Shown here piece after piece: positions 34,329 through 42,319 of a DNA stretch of 64,000 bases; positions within the stretch are counted from its first letter, which is position 1; each line of letters opens with the position of its first letter. Source of the DNA: Sphaerimonospora thailandensis (lineage in GTDB: Bacteria > Actinomycetota > Actinomycetes > Streptosporangiales > Streptosporangiaceae). The stretch lies in the NCBI RefSeq assembly GCF_016863115.1, contig NZ_BOOG01000014.1:40678-104677 (forward strand), in the 5' to 3' direction. The notes beneath the pieces are model-generated. The model saw only the letters and a program-made list of their open reading frames with translations. It was not told where the DNA came from and searched no databases. Position numbers and translations under genes: made by a program.

Positions 34329-36484
34329 CCGAGCCTCAGCCGCGCCGCCTGCAGATCGTGCGCGATGGTGCCGACGCCCCCGACCTGCCGCTGCCCGCCA
34401 CCATCCCTGAGCCTGCCGAGGTCGGGCATGGCGGCGAGCTGGAGCCGGCGGTCTATGACGGTGAGGTCGTCGACGAGCCCAGTGCCGCGTCCCCGGTGGT
34501 GCGGCTGCCGGTGACGATCGCCGGGCGTGCCATCGCGGTGCAGCCGTCCGAGCGGACCGTCAAGGTTGCCCGAGTGACCGCCTCTGTGGCGGTTACCGCT
34601 GGTCAGGGCTGGCATTCGTGGCTGACTAGGGCGTGGGATGCGCTCACGCTCGGAGTGCATCGCCGTCAGATCCGGGCGGCCGAGGCCATGGGGGATCACG
34701 TGCGGCTGGCCGAGTGGCTGGAGCGCAAGCAGGCTGCGGCGATGCACCGCCACCAGCGGTTGATGGAGGCGCCGAAGCTGGCGTTGCGGGTGCTCGCGTT
34801 CGCTGGGCTCGGCTGTGGCGGGTTTCTGGTGTTGCTGGTGCTGCTCAGCCTGGGCGTGTGGCTCACCGGGGTTGGTGAGTTCGGCGCCGTCTTCCGGTGG
34901 ATTGGCGGGGCGATCCGGGTCGTGCTGCTGATGCTGGGGTTCCTCTGGCCCGTCCTGGTGGTTGGGACGCCGGTCGTGGTGCTGGTCGCGGCGCACCGCG
35001 AAGGGCGACGTCGAGGGACGCCCGTGACGTGGCTGATGCCCGCCAGCCAGCGCGACACCTCCGGCGCTCCGATCACTCCGTCCGTCGTGGTCACCGCGCT
35101 GCGTGACTTGGGTATCGCGCCGCTGCGCAAGGCCATCGCCGAGATGGGGGACGCCGGGGCGGGCATGCTCGGCCCGATCCGCATCGCCGGGTGTGGTGTC
35201 GAGGTGGACGTGATGCTGCCCTCGGGCGTCTCGACTGAGGAGGTTCAGAAGCGGCGGCGGAAGCTTGCCGAGAACCTTGGCCGTCACGAGCATGAGACGT
35301 TCATTACCATCCCTCAAGCTGCCCGTACGGTGCGTTTGTGGATCGCCGACTCGGGCGCGCTGGATGAGCCGATCGGCCCGTCTCCGCTGGTCACCGACCC
35401 GGACATGAAGGCCGACTACAAGTCGGGCCGGGCGCCGTGGGGTCAGGATCTGCGGGGCGACGCTGCGCTGATCAGCCTGTTCCAGCGGCATCTGCTGATC
35501 ACCGGTTTGTCCAACCAGGGCAAGACGGCCGCCCTGCGGGCTCTGGCGTTGTGGCTGGCCTTCGATCCGTCGGTGCGTTTCCGTATCGGCGACCTCAAGG
35601 GCGCCGGCGACTGGGCGATGTTCGAGGATTTGGCGGACGTGCTGATCCAGGGGCCGACGGATGAGCATGTCGCTGCCGTGACCAGGGTGGTGGAGTGGGG
35701 CGTCGGCGAGATGGAACGCCGCCTTCAGGCTCCTGCCGGGACCCGGTTCGATCCCGTCGTCATCATCGTCGATGAGGCGCAGGTGGCGTTCATGTGCCCG
35801 GAGAAGGACGAGATGGGCTGTCCCTATGGCGGGACCAAGGCCACGTCCAGGTTCTTCATGGCCGCCCGGAAGATCCAGAATCAGGGGCGGGCCGTGGACG
35901 TGCTCCTGTGGGAGGGCACGCAGGACCCGACCGACCAGAACCTGCCCAAGCTGGTCCGGGAGGGTGCTCACATTCGGGCGTCGCTGGCTGTCGGCACTGA
36001 GTCGCAGTCTCGGATGGCGCTGGGCGACAAGGCCGTGGACGGTGGCGCGTCGCCGCATCTGCTGCGGCAGGGCCTCGACAAGGGGACGCTCGTCAGCAAC
36101 GGCGAGGGATCGGACGTGCCGCCCGGCCAGTCGTCGATCACGATTCGCACGCACTACGTCTCGACCGAGGAGGCCGCCGAGGTCGCGGACCGGGCCAAGG
36201 CTCGCCGCACGAAGGTGACCACAAGGGCGACCGTGGAGGTCGAGCAGCCGCGGGATCTGCTGGCCGACATGGATGAGGTGCTCGGTGAGGAGCGGGTGCG
36301 CCTGGCCGACGTCCCCGCCTTCCTGCGGGACCTCGCCCCGGCATGGCGGCCGTATGAGTCCCTGACCGGCACTGAGCTGGCGGCCGTCCTCAAGCGGGAG
36401 GGCGTCCGGGTCACGAACACCGGCAACGTGCTCCGGCTGGATCCGGCTGATCTGCGGCGGGTGCTGCGAGAGGCGAGCGAGTGA
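34325..36484 (+). CDS. traB: TraB-like FtsK/SpoIIIE-family conjugative DNA translocase
   Basis: The ATG at 34325 overlaps the previous stop and gives 719 residues. An N-terminal region with two membrane helices (about 155-180 and 195-220) is followed by a RecA-like motor. The motor has Walker A TGLSNQGKTAALRA (Lys400) and Walker B VVIIVDEAQ (Asp483, Glu484). A C-terminal winged helix (LTGTELAAVLKREG) could recognise DNA repeats. Family knowledge: TraB hexamers pump double-stranded DNA between mycelial cells without a relaxase. Chromosomal FtsK is excluded by length and context. The symbol is by analogy. Confidence 0.85.
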   Translation: MTEPQPRRLQIVRDGADAPDLPLPATIPEPAEVGHGGELEPAVYDGEVVDEPSAASPVVRLPVTIAGRAIAVQPSERTVKVARVTASVAVTAGQGWHSWLTRAWDALTLGVHRRQIRAAEAMGDHVRLAEWLERKQAAAMHRHQRLMEAPKLALRVLAFAGLGCGGFLVLLVLLSLGVWLTGVGEFGAVFRWIGGAIRVVLLMLGFLWPVLVVGTPVVVLVAAHREGRRRGTPVTWLMPASQRDTSGAPITPSVVVTALRDLGIAPLRKAIAEMGDAGAGMLGPIRIAGCGVEVDVMLPSGVSTEEVQKRRRKLAENLGRHEHETFITIPQAARTVRLWIADSGALDEPIGPSPLVTDPDMKADYKSGRAPWGQDLRGDAALISLFQRHLLITGLSNQGKTAALRALALWLAFDPSVRFRIGDLKGAGDWAMFEDLADVLIQGPTDEHVAAVTRVVEWGVGEMERRLQAPAGTRFDPVVIIVDEAQVAFMCPEKDEMGCPYGGTKATSRFFMAARKIQNQGRAVDVLLWEGTQDPTDQNLPKLVREGAHIRASLAVGTESQSRMALGDKAVDGGASPHLLRQGLDKGTLVSNGEGSDVPPGQSSITIRTHYVSTEEAAEVADRAKARRTKVTTRATVEVEQPRDLLADMDEVLGEERVRLADVPAFLRDLAPAWRPYESLTGTELAAVLKREGVRVTNTGNVLRLDPADLRRVLREASE

Positions 36485-36791
36485 GGTGGCCGGCTTCTCG
36501 GCGAAACCCGCCTCTGACGCCCTCTGGCGGCTCTCGGCAGACAGCGCCTCACCGGCTAACTCGGGTCACTTTTCGCAGGTCACGGCCAGGATTAGGCCGC
36601 TGCGGGCTGCGAGGGGGATCACTAACCCCTGTCGCCGGACCTAACCCACTGTTCGGATCTTGATGTGGGCGTTGCGGGTGCTCGGCCAGCCCCTCGGCCG
36701 GGCGCCCGGAGCGGCCAGCTCCACACGACAAATGCCCCGGGGCGGCCACGACCAAGCACCCGCCCCGGGGCCCCATGAAGGGAGCACCAGC
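36485..36791 (+). promoter_or_regulatory. Non-coding stretch after traB with a structured leader
   Basis: No convincing gene lies in these 307 bases. Near the end, CCGGAGC-GGCCA-GCTCC (36706-36722) and a 12-bp stem (36734-36745 with 36760-36771, loop containing ACCAAGCACC) precede the 36792 gene. The first hairpin recurs at 38211. CTAACC/CTAACT occurs at about 36558, 36621 and 36640. The stretch could also hold the TraB recognition (clt) locus, but I found no clear 8-base repeat array. Confidence 0.5.
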
Positions 36792-37034
36792 ATGGCACGC
36801 GACAGGATGACGCCCGAGCAGCGCGCCGCGGCGAAGGCCAAGGCCCAGGCGGCGAACGATCTCGACCGGCTGGCGCGCACGGCGCTGGGGGACAACGCGA
36901 CCTCCGTCGAGCAGCGGAAGGCGCAGGCCGCCCTGGAGCGGCAGGTCGGCCGGCGGAAGGCCGAGCAGCTCAAGGAGCGCGAATTGCGGCGCGCGGGGGC
37001 CAAGGCCAAGGGGCTTGGCCGCTGGTTCGGCTGA
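36792..37034 (+). CDS. Small charged helical protein, unknown
   Basis: The ATG at 36792 follows AAGGGAG and gives 80 residues rich in Ala, Lys, Arg and Gln. It is predicted to be one long helix (MTPEQRAAAKAKAQAANDLD, QAALERQVGRRKAEQLKERE). It may be a coiled coil or a nucleic-acid-binding protein. No family is recognised. It is preceded by a structured leader. Confidence 0.6.
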   Translation: MARDRMTPEQRAAAKAKAQAANDLDRLARTALGDNATSVEQRKAQAALERQVGRRKAEQLKERELRRAGAKAKGLGRWFG

Positions 37035-37051
37035 CCGGAGAGGAGACCGAG

Positions 37052-37219
37052 ATGGCCAAGAAGATCAGCGTGAAGCGGTCCCCGGACCTGGGGGACTACG
37101 CGACCGGGAAGAAGGACGCCTCCAAGGTCCGGTGCGCTCTGTGCACGAAGGCCCCGTGCGCCTGCCCGCCGTTCGGGACGCCCGAGTACTTCGCCCTTAT
37201 TGACAAACGCCACGGCTGA
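37052..37219 (+). CDS. Small cysteine protein, unknown
   Basis: The ATG at 37052 follows GGAGAGGAG and gives 55 residues. The cysteine motif VRCALCTKAPCACPPFGTPE suggests a metal-binding knuckle. It lies 17 bases after the previous gene and before a hairpin leader. No family is recognised. Confidence 0.6.
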   Translation: MAKKISVKRSPDLGDYATGKKDASKVRCALCTKAPCACPPFGTPEYFALIDKRHG

Positions 37220-37237
37220 GCGGCCGTTGCGGGTCCT

Positions 37238-37278
37238 CACCGGTCTTGGCCGGTGGGGTGCCCGGGGCGACCGCCCCG
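37238..37278 (+). ncRNA. Double-hairpin leader upstream of the 37301 gene
   Basis: CACCGG-TCTTGG-CCGGTG (37238-37255) and CGGGGC-GACC-GCCCCG (37263-37278) are adjacent perfect stems. They are followed by CCATCACCAAGAGGAG, which resembles the GTCATCACCAGGAGG at the end of the initiator leader. Confidence 0.5.
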
Positions 37279-37300
37279 ACCATCACCAAGAGGAGAGATC

Positions 37301-37528
37301 ATGGGCAAGACGAACTACACGGACAGCGGCTACACGGCCATCCAGGCGGGCAGCATCGGCGCGGGGGACGAGGACAACGCCCGCGAGGAGAAGGTCAAGG
37401 CCGCTATGGAGAAGGCTGAGCGGGCCAAGGCGAAGGTCCAGAACATCCGTTCCGGTAACGCCCGCGTCGGCCTCCAGGCGGACGGCGTCATCGGCAACGT
37501 GGACATCCGCATGGACGGCCGCTCATGA
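37301..37528 (+). CDS. Small protein preceding the Pif-like gene, unknown
   Basis: The ATG at 37301 follows AAGAGGAGAG and gives 75 residues. A helical charged middle (REEKVKAAMEKAERAKAKVQ) and C-terminal short beta segments (SGNARVGLQADGVIGNVDIR) are visible. The last form resembles motifs in small plasmid proteins with VG.QAD.v.G repeats. The stop overlaps the next start (ATGA), indicating coupling with the Nudix gene. Confidence 0.6.
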   Translation: MGKTNYTDSGYTAIQAGSIGAGDEDNAREEKVKAAMEKAERAKAKVQNIRSGNARVGLQADGVIGNVDIRMDGRS

Positions 37529-38172
37529 GCCGCGAGTACACCCACCCCGACGTGCTGACCATCGGCGTCACGCAGGGGTGGGCCGACCCGGAGACCGACC
37601 CGGCCCGCATCGACTGGGCACCACGACAGGCCGCCGCCGCGATCCCGTTCGAGGTGATCGACGGCCGCCCGGTCAACCCGTTCGCCCCGACCGGGATCCG
37701 GTACGGCCGGAACGAGCTGGGCCACTGGGGTGAGAAGCTCGCCGCCGACGCCATCGTCACCGCCACCTGCGGGGGCGGCCGGTGGCTGCTGATGGTCGAG
37801 CGGGACGACGGGCACGGCTGGGCGCTACCCGGCGGCTGCGTCGACCCCGGCGAGGACCCCGGCGCCGCCGCGGTGCGGGAGCTCGAGGAGGAGACCGGGC
37901 TGGTCGTGGACGGCTGGCCCTGGGAGGTGCTCCCGGCGCGGTACGCACCCGACCCCCGCGCCTCCGATGAGGCGTGGATGGTGACGGTGCCCGCCGTGGT
38001 CGACCTCGCACCCCTCGCTGTCCTGCCCCCGGTAGCCGGCGCCGACGACGCCCGGCGTGCCGAGTGGATACACGCGGACTCGTACCGGGGCTTGGTCGAC
38101 GACCTGGAGTCCACCTTCGATGGGCGGGTGTTCGCCGCGCACGTGGCCATGCTGCAAGCCCTGCTCAGCTGA
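37525..38172 (+). CDS. Nudix hydrolase resembling the pSAM2 immunity factor Pif
   Basis: An ATG at 37525 gives 215 residues. An N-terminal extension of about 75 residues (THPDVLTIGVTQGWADPETD) precedes a Nudix fold whose complete Nudix box begins GCVDPGEDPGAAAVRELEEE and ends TGL. Family knowledge: pSAM2 Pif, a Nudix-motif protein, gives conjugal immunity by stopping transfer into cells that already carry the element. The context (KorSA-like, TraB-like) supports the same role. The substrate is unknown. General nucleotide housekeeping is the alternative. Confidence 0.75.
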   Translation: MSREYTHPDVLTIGVTQGWADPETDPARIDWAPRQAAAAIPFEVIDGRPVNPFAPTGIRYGRNELGHWGEKLAADAIVTATCGGGRWLLMVERDDGHGWALPGGCVDPGEDPGAAAVRELEEETGLVVDGWPWEVLPARYAPDPRASDEAWMVTVPAVVDLAPLAVLPPVAGADDARRAEWIHADSYRGLVDDLESTFDGRVFAAHVAMLQALLS

Positions 38173-38184
38173 GCGGCTGCGGAT

Positions 38185-38227
38185 CGCGCCCGGCCCGTCC
38201 GGGCGCGTGTCCGGAGCAGTCAGCTCC
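38185..38227 (+). ncRNA. Double-hairpin leader upstream of the 38258 gene
   Basis: CGCGCCCGG/CCGGGCGCG (38185-38193 and 38199-38207) and GGAGC-AGTCA-GCTCC (38213-38227) are perfect stems. The block CCGGAGCAGTCAGCTCCAC (38211-38229) differs at two bases from that at 36706-36724, where both changes fall in the loop. Confidence 0.5.
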
Positions 38228-38257
38228 ACCCCCATCTCATCGAGAAAGGAGCCTGAC

Positions 38258-38386
38258 ATGGCCGACCAGGAGACGACGGTGACCTGCCCCCACTGCGGCG
38301 GCACGTTCCGCAAGGCGTTCTACAACCCGGACGTGTGCCCTGCCGACCCGAAGAACGCCAAGAAGCCGGGCGAGCGCACCCGCTGA
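38258..38386 (+). CDS. Very small zinc-ribbon protein ending the conjugation module
   Basis: The ATG at 38258 follows GAAAGGAG and gives 42 residues. CPHCGGTF and a later VCPAD give a half zinc ribbon; the C-terminus is basic. It has its own hairpin leader and is followed 17 bases later by a strong terminator. Tiny Cys proteins of this kind occur in many actinomycete plasmids. The role is unknown. Confidence 0.6.
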   Translation: MADQETTVTCPHCGGTFRKAFYNPDVCPADPKNAKKPGERTR

Positions 38387-38402
38387 CCTCAGGCATGACG
38401 AA

Positions 38403-38434
38403 AAGCCCCGCCCTCCGAGTGGAGAGCGGGGCTT
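38403..38434. terminator. Bidirectional terminator at the junction of the two halves
   Basis: AAGCCCCGC pairs with GCGGGGCTT (9 bp), and an inner CTCC/GGAG extends the hairpin. It separates the plus-strand conjugation operon from the minus-strand phage lysis genes, so both transcripts end here. Confidence 0.8.
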
Positions 38435-38450
38435 GCTCGTGCGCGGCGGG

Positions 38451-38672
38451 TCAGCGGGTCCTCGTGACGAACCCCGCCGTACTCGGGTCGCCCTTGAACC
38501 CGGCCGCGACCGACGTCAGCAGCGACACCACGGCGGCCAGTCCGGCGATCGAACCGGTCATCGCCCAGTCGACGTCGAGCAGGCCGGCGACACCGGCACC
38601 GAAGACGCCGAGCGCGGCCTGCGCGGCGGTACGTACGGCACGCTCGACAGCGTCCAGTAGCCATTTCTTCAT
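38451..38672 (-). CDS. Phage holin (r1t-type)
   Basis: The ATG at 38672 follows GGAGGGG and gives 73 residues. An amphipathic start (MKKWLLDAVERAVRTAAQAA) and two hydrophobic segments (about 14-32 and 38-57) match small r1t-like holins. It lies immediately downstream of the endolysin gene. A holin permeabilises the membrane so that the endolysin reaches the wall. Confidence 0.75.
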   Translation of the reverse strand: MKKWLLDAVERAVRTAAQAALGVFGAGVAGLLDVDWAMTGSIAGLAAVVSLLTSVAAGFKGDPSTAGFVTRTR

Positions 38673-38716
38673 GGCCCCTCCTTCAGGGTTGGCCCGCACG
38701 GGGCGGGTGCTTGGGA

Positions 38717-39502
38717 CTAACGGGCGAACGTGGCCTTCCAGGTGAGCGGCCCGACGATCCCGTCATCATCGAGCCCGTGGGCGCGCTGGAGCCTCCGGCA
38801 CACCCCTCGGGACTGCGGGCCGTACGCGCCGTCGATGTCGAGGTCGTAGCCGAGCTTCTTGGCCTGCCGCTGCCAGGTGTAGACGTCGGCCCCTCGGGTG
38901 AGCGGCGGGTAGCGCAGGAGCCGGCCGGGCCATGCCGGGGCGCGCGTGCCGGGCTTCGGCTGCATCGCGCTCGCGGCCGGGCGGGTCGTCGTGCCGCCCG
39001 GCCTGGGTGCCCCGCGCTGGATCCACGAGTAGAGAGGGCCGCCGGGGCAGTCGGTGGAGTAGCCGTCGCGGTGGCCCTTGATCTCGTGTCCGGCTCCGCC
39101 CTGGGCACGGAGGTAGTCGATCGCGTCGAGGATCGCGTGCAGCTGCTCGTCGCTCGGCTGCACCAGGCCCTCGTTGCCGACCAGGGCGAGCACGGCGTAG
39201 TGGCCGGTGTTGAGCCCGGGACCGTTGGCGGCGGGCAGACGATGAGGGCCGCGGCCGGTGAACACGAGCCGGTGCGGGCAGGCCACGAGGCTGTAGCCGA
39301 TGTCGATCCAGCCGTGCCCGTCCATGTGGAACGCCTGGATGTCCCGCACCAGCTCGACGCACCGGTCGTGGTCGTCGATGATGCGCGGGTCTACCCGGCC
39401 GCCGGTGTAGTGGACCTTGGTTCCCTTGGTCGAGCCGAGCGTGCTGTAGGTGCCCTTCGGGGCGCGTGCGCCCCATTCGGCGCGGGTGACGATGTCGGCC
39501 AC
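38717..39502 (-). CDS. Endolysin: N-acetylmuramoyl-L-alanine amidase with peptidoglycan-binding domain
   Basis: A GTG at 39502 gives 261 residues. Residues 1-165 are a type 2 amidase/PGRP fold with zinc ligands in VHYTGG and GHRDGYSTDCPGG. A Pro/Thr/Ala linker leads to a C-terminal PG_binding_1 domain (LTRGADVYTWQRQAKKLGYD, DGAYGPQSRG, DGIVGPLTW). There is no signal peptide, consistent with holin-dependent release. The enzyme cuts between muramic acid and the stem peptide at the end of the lytic cycle. Confidence 0.9.
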   Translation of the reverse strand: MADIVTRAEWGARAPKGTYSTLGSTKGTKVHYTGGRVDPRIIDDHDRCVELVRDIQAFHMDGHGWIDIGYSLVACPHRLVFTGRGPHRLPAANGPGLNTGHYAVLALVGNEGLVQPSDEQLHAILDAIDYLRAQGGAGHEIKGHRDGYSTDCPGGPLYSWIQRGAPRPGGTTTRPAASAMQPKPGTRAPAWPGRLLRYPPLTRGADVYTWQRQAKKLGYDLDIDGAYGPQSRGVCRRLQRAHGLDDDGIVGPLTWKATFAR

Positions 39503-39504
39503 GG

Positions 39505-39822
39505 TCAGTCCTCCAGGCTCTCCAGGTGGGCGGTCAGCTTCGTCTCGATCCGCTTCACGGCGTCCTTCAGTGAGCTGCCGTCGTTGGTGACGACCTCGTG
39601 CTCGATCACCGCCTGGCTTTCCTCGAGCGCCGCCAGGCGTGCCATCACCCCGGGGCGCGCCTCCACGCCGTCCCGGGCGGGGGTGCCGCGCCAGTCGCCG
39701 AGGAATTCCTCGGTCTGGCCGAGCATCCGCCAGGCGCGCCGTCCGCCGTGGCCGAGCAGGGTCAGTAGGCCGAGGCCGCCGCTGATGACTCCGGCGGCGG
39801 CGAAGACCTCCATCACGCTCAC
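39505..39822 (-). CDS. Phage membrane-anchored coiled-coil protein (DUF2746-like)
   Basis: A GTG at 39822 overlaps the preceding stop and gives 105 residues. One N-terminal membrane helix (EVFAAAGVISGGLGLLTLLG) is followed by a polar linker and a coiled coil (MARLAALEESQAVIEHEVV, LKDAVKRIETKLTAHLESLE). This is the layout of small lysis-cassette proteins in actinophages, where a second holin or antiholin role is sometimes proposed. Confidence 0.65.
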   Translation of the reverse strand: MSVMEVFAAAGVISGGLGLLTLLGHGGRRAWRMLGQTEEFLGDWRGTPARDGVEARPGVMARLAALEESQAVIEHEVVTNDGSSLKDAVKRIETKLTAHLESLED

Positions 39823-40037
39823 GTGAGCCTCTGGGCCTGCCGTTCGCCGGCCGCGTCGCGTACCCAGACGACTCCGTCGGTGTCGGCGCGGATCCAGATG
39901 ACGCGGCGGCCGTTCACGGTGTCGCGGTAGGCGGGCTGCCAGTCGCCGTCGGCAGGCCGGGCGCCGCGTGGGGCGACGGCGAGGTAGATGGTGGCCAGGT
40001 CGGCCGGGTCGTGCTCGTACTGCACGATGATTTTCAC
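39819..40037 (-). CDS. Small phage protein near the tail/lysis junction, unknown
   Basis: The GTG at 40037 follows GGAG and gives 72 residues that look all beta-stranded (KIIVQYEHDPADLATIYLAV, RVIWIRADTDGVVWVRD). It overlaps both neighbours by 4 bases. No family is recognised. It may be a tail-fibre accessory protein. Confidence 0.6.
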   Translation of the reverse strand: MKIIVQYEHDPADLATIYLAVAPRGARPADGDWQPAYRDTVNGRRVIWIRADTDGVVWVRDAAGERQAQRLT

Positions 40038-40372
40038 GCGATCTCCAGGGCGACGGGGGTGATCCGTACGGGCTGCTCGATCGTGTCGGTCAGGCGGACC
40101 CACGGCTGGTAGTCGCCCGGTGTGAGCACGAGGTCGTTGCCGCCGTAGCCGCCGATGAGGCGGGCCACGTAGTAGTCGCCGGTCACGTCGGAACTGGCGG
40201 CGTCGTCCCACAGCGCGTGGCCTACGCCGACGACTACGGCGGCGTGCCAGTCGGGCTCGGTGGGCCGGGTTCCGGCGGGCAGGTAGGCGACCTCCGCCCC
40301 GACGGTGGGTGGATCTCCGGTGACGCCGAGGTACACGTACTCCGTCGATTCGCGTTGCAGTACGACGCTCAA
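40034..40372 (-). CDS. Phage protein, probably tail-tip or fibre associated
   Basis: A TTG at 40372 overlaps the preceding stop and gives 112 residues. It contains beta-rich segments such as YVYLGVTGDPPTVGAEVAYL and GDYYVARLIGGYGGND. Proteins like this follow the receptor-binding genes in actinophages, but no activity is known. Confidence 0.6.
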   Translation of the reverse strand: MSVVLQRESTEYVYLGVTGDPPTVGAEVAYLPAGTRPTEPDWHAAVVVGVGHALWDDAASSDVTGDYYVARLIGGYGGNDLVLTPGDYQPWVRLTDTIEQPVRITPVALEIA

Positions 40373-42318
40373 GTCGCGACTCCTTCCACTGTCCGGCTGG
40401 TGTCGGGTCCGGTGACGGTGACCGGCGGGGCGACGGCGGGCCCTGCGATCGGGCGGGCGAGGATGGCGGGGCCGTGGACGTCGGCGCGGATGCCGCGGAC
40501 GATGAGGATGCTGCTGGTCAGGTGTGCGGTGAGTGCGGGCGCGCTCGCGGCCAGGGCGGCGGCGGTGGCGGCCTGGGCCGCGAGGTCCGCGGTGAGTGCG
40601 GGCGCGCTCGCGGCCAGGGTGCCCGTCGTGGCGGCTTCGCCATCGAGGGCGGCGGCGAGCGCGGCGAGGGCTGCGTCGAGGTCGGCGGAGACGGCGGCGG
40701 CGGCGGCCAGGTCGGCGGTCAGGGCGGGCGCGGTCGCGGTCGCGTGGCCGGACGTGATGACGTCGCCCTGGAGGTCCGCGCCGAGCGCTGGCAGGTCCGG
40801 GGTCACGATCCCGGATGCGACTTGTTCGCCTGCGAGGGCGGCCGTCAGGGTGGCCAGGGTGGCGGTCAGGGCGGCGGCGGTGGCGGCCTGGCCTTGCACG
40901 TCGCCGGTGAGTGCGGGCAGGGCGGCGGTCAGGTCGCCGGAGACGGGCGCGGGCCAGAAGGCCGCCCCGTCAAGGTCCGCGCCTAGCGGGGGGAGCGTGG
41001 CGTCGAGGTCGCCGGTGAGCGCGGCCACGGCGGCCAGGTCGCCGGTGAGTGCGGGCAGGACGGCGGTCAGGTCGCCGGCCGTGATGGCCTCGGCGTCGAG
41101 CAGGGCGGCCAGGCGTGGCAGCACGGCATCGGCGGTCCCGGACGCGGCAGTCTCGCCGTCAAGGTCGCCGGTGAGTGCGGGGAGTAGCGCGGCGAGGTCG
41201 CCGGTCGTGCCCGTCTCGGCGGCCAGGTCGGCGGCCAGCGGTCCCAGCGCGGCGGCCAGGTCGCCACTGGTGCGGAGGGTCCCGGTGTCGGACGCGGACA
41301 GCGGCGACAGCGCGGCGGCCATGGGCCCGGACGCCGAGGCCACGCCGAAGTACATGTCGTCGATCCAGAACGTCTGACCGGCGGCGGACGCGGACGCGGC
41401 GCATGGGACCGGTTCGGCCCAGGCCATTCCGGCCGGGACGGTTACCGTCGCGGCGGCGAACGTCCAGGCGTTCTGCGTCAGCGCGACCGGGCCGGACACC
41501 CAGTTGACCGTCTCAAGGGGCGGGTCTTCGGAGCTTCCGTACCAGTTGACGCCCAGGCGGGCGGTCCGCCCGGTCAAGGTGGTGTACACCCACGCGGAGA
41601 TCGTGTAGGTCTCTCCGGGGGTGACGGCGTACATCCAGCTGTGCCAGGCCCATACGTCCCCGGCGGCGGTGGAGACGAGCTGCAGCGACGCGGACCCGGA
41701 GTGGGCGCGGGTCGTCGACCTGGACAGGGTGCCGGACGCGGCCACCCAGTCTTCGATCGACGTCTCCAGGTCTGAGGCGTTCGCCGACAGGCGGTTGCCC
41801 GGCATGTGCTTGGTCAGGGCGGGCAGCATCGCGGCCAGGGCGCCGGTGACATCCACCGTCCCGAACCACATGTCGTCGAACCAGAACGTCTGACCGGTCG
41901 CGGTGGAGACCGCCCACGGCAGGAAGACCCGTGCGCTCACGGTCCCGGCCGGGACGGTCGCGGTCATCGTGACCCGCGTCCAGGTGCTCGCGGTGAGCGC
42001 CTGCCCGGCATGCGCGACGGTGGAGATGGTCGCGCCGCCCGAGCCCAGCCAGTCAACCCCGACCTTGCCGGTGATCCCCGACAGGGAGGTCCAGGCCCAC
42101 GCCTCCAGGGTGTAGGTCTTCCCGACGTCACCGGCGGGGATGGTGACGATGGAGGCCAGGTTGCACCAGGTGTTCCCGACGACCGTGGAGACGATCTTCA
42201 GGCTGGCCGGGGCCGAGCGGGAGCCGGTGGCATCCCGGCTGAACGTGCCGCTGCCGGTGGTCCAGCCGGACGCGTCGACGTCCAGGCTGGACTGGTTGGG
42301 CGTGAGGAGATTCGGCAC
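40369..42318 (-). CDS. Minor tail protein with two carbohydrate-binding-like domains and a 21-residue repeat tail
   Basis: A GTG at 42318 gives 649 residues. Residues of about 1-165 and 175-325 are two related jelly-roll (CBM4/9-like) domains, each with GQTFWFDDMWFG or GQTFWIDDMYFG at its end. Residues 331-607 are thirteen 21-residue repeats of the type GDLxAxLPALTGDL. The final 42 residues are Pro/Val-rich. It is likely a host-surface-binding tail fibre or baseplate protein. Confidence 0.75.
   Translation of the reverse strand: MPNLLTPNQSSLDVDASGWTTGSGTFSRDATGSRSAPASLKIVSTVVGNTWCNLASIVTIPAGDVGKTYTLEAWAWTSLSGITGKVGVDWLGSGGATISTVAHAGQALTASTWTRVTMTATVPAGTVSARVFLPWAVSTATGQTFWFDDMWFGTVDVTGALAAMLPALTKHMPGNRLSANASDLETSIEDWVAASGTLSRSTTRAHSGSASLQLVSTAAGDVWAWHSWMYAVTPGETYTISAWVYTTLTGRTARLGVNWYGSSEDPPLETVNWVSGPVALTQNAWTFAAATVTVPAGMAWAEPVPCAASASAAGQTFWIDDMYFGVASASGPMAAALSPLSASDTGTLRTSGDLAAALGPLAADLAAETGTTGDLAALLPALTGDLDGETAASGTADAVLPRLAALLDAEAITAGDLTAVLPALTGDLAAVAALTGDLDATLPPLGADLDGAAFWPAPVSGDLTAALPALTGDVQGQAATAAALTATLATLTAALAGEQVASGIVTPDLPALGADLQGDVITSGHATATAPALTADLAAAAAVSADLDAALAALAAALDGEAATTGTLAASAPALTADLAAQAATAAALAASAPALTAHLTSSILIVRGIRADVHGPAILARPIAGPAVAPPVTVTGPDTSRTVEGVAT
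40498..41328 (-). repeat. Thirteen 63-base repeats encoding 21-residue units in the tail protein
   Basis: The units align as G-D-L-x-A-x-L-P-A-L-T-G/A-D-L followed by seven variable residues. One unit (the sixth) has a four-residue insertion. Codons vary between units, so the repeat is old and kept by protein selection. A partial unit (GALAAMLPALTKH) also follows the first jelly-roll domain. Confidence 0.8.
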
Positions 42319-42319
42319 G

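Noticed and set aside
34325..36484. Chromosomal cell-division FtsK
   Set aside because: The protein is short, lacks the FtsK four-helix membrane domain and sits in a conjugation operon beside DUF2637 and KorSA-like genes.
36485..36641. A 51-codon gene after traB
   Set aside because: No ribosome-binding site, no coupling to neighbours and no recognisable composition; it is more likely non-coding or part of a transfer locus.
36485..36791. A TraB-recognised clt locus of 8-base direct repeats
   Set aside because: A few loose CTAACC/CTAACT copies occur, but there is no regular repeat array like the GACCCGGA-type sites I recall from Streptomyces plasmids.
40498..41328. CRISPR array
   Set aside because: The 63-base periodicity is in frame with a protein repeat and lacks unique spacers between constant repeats.
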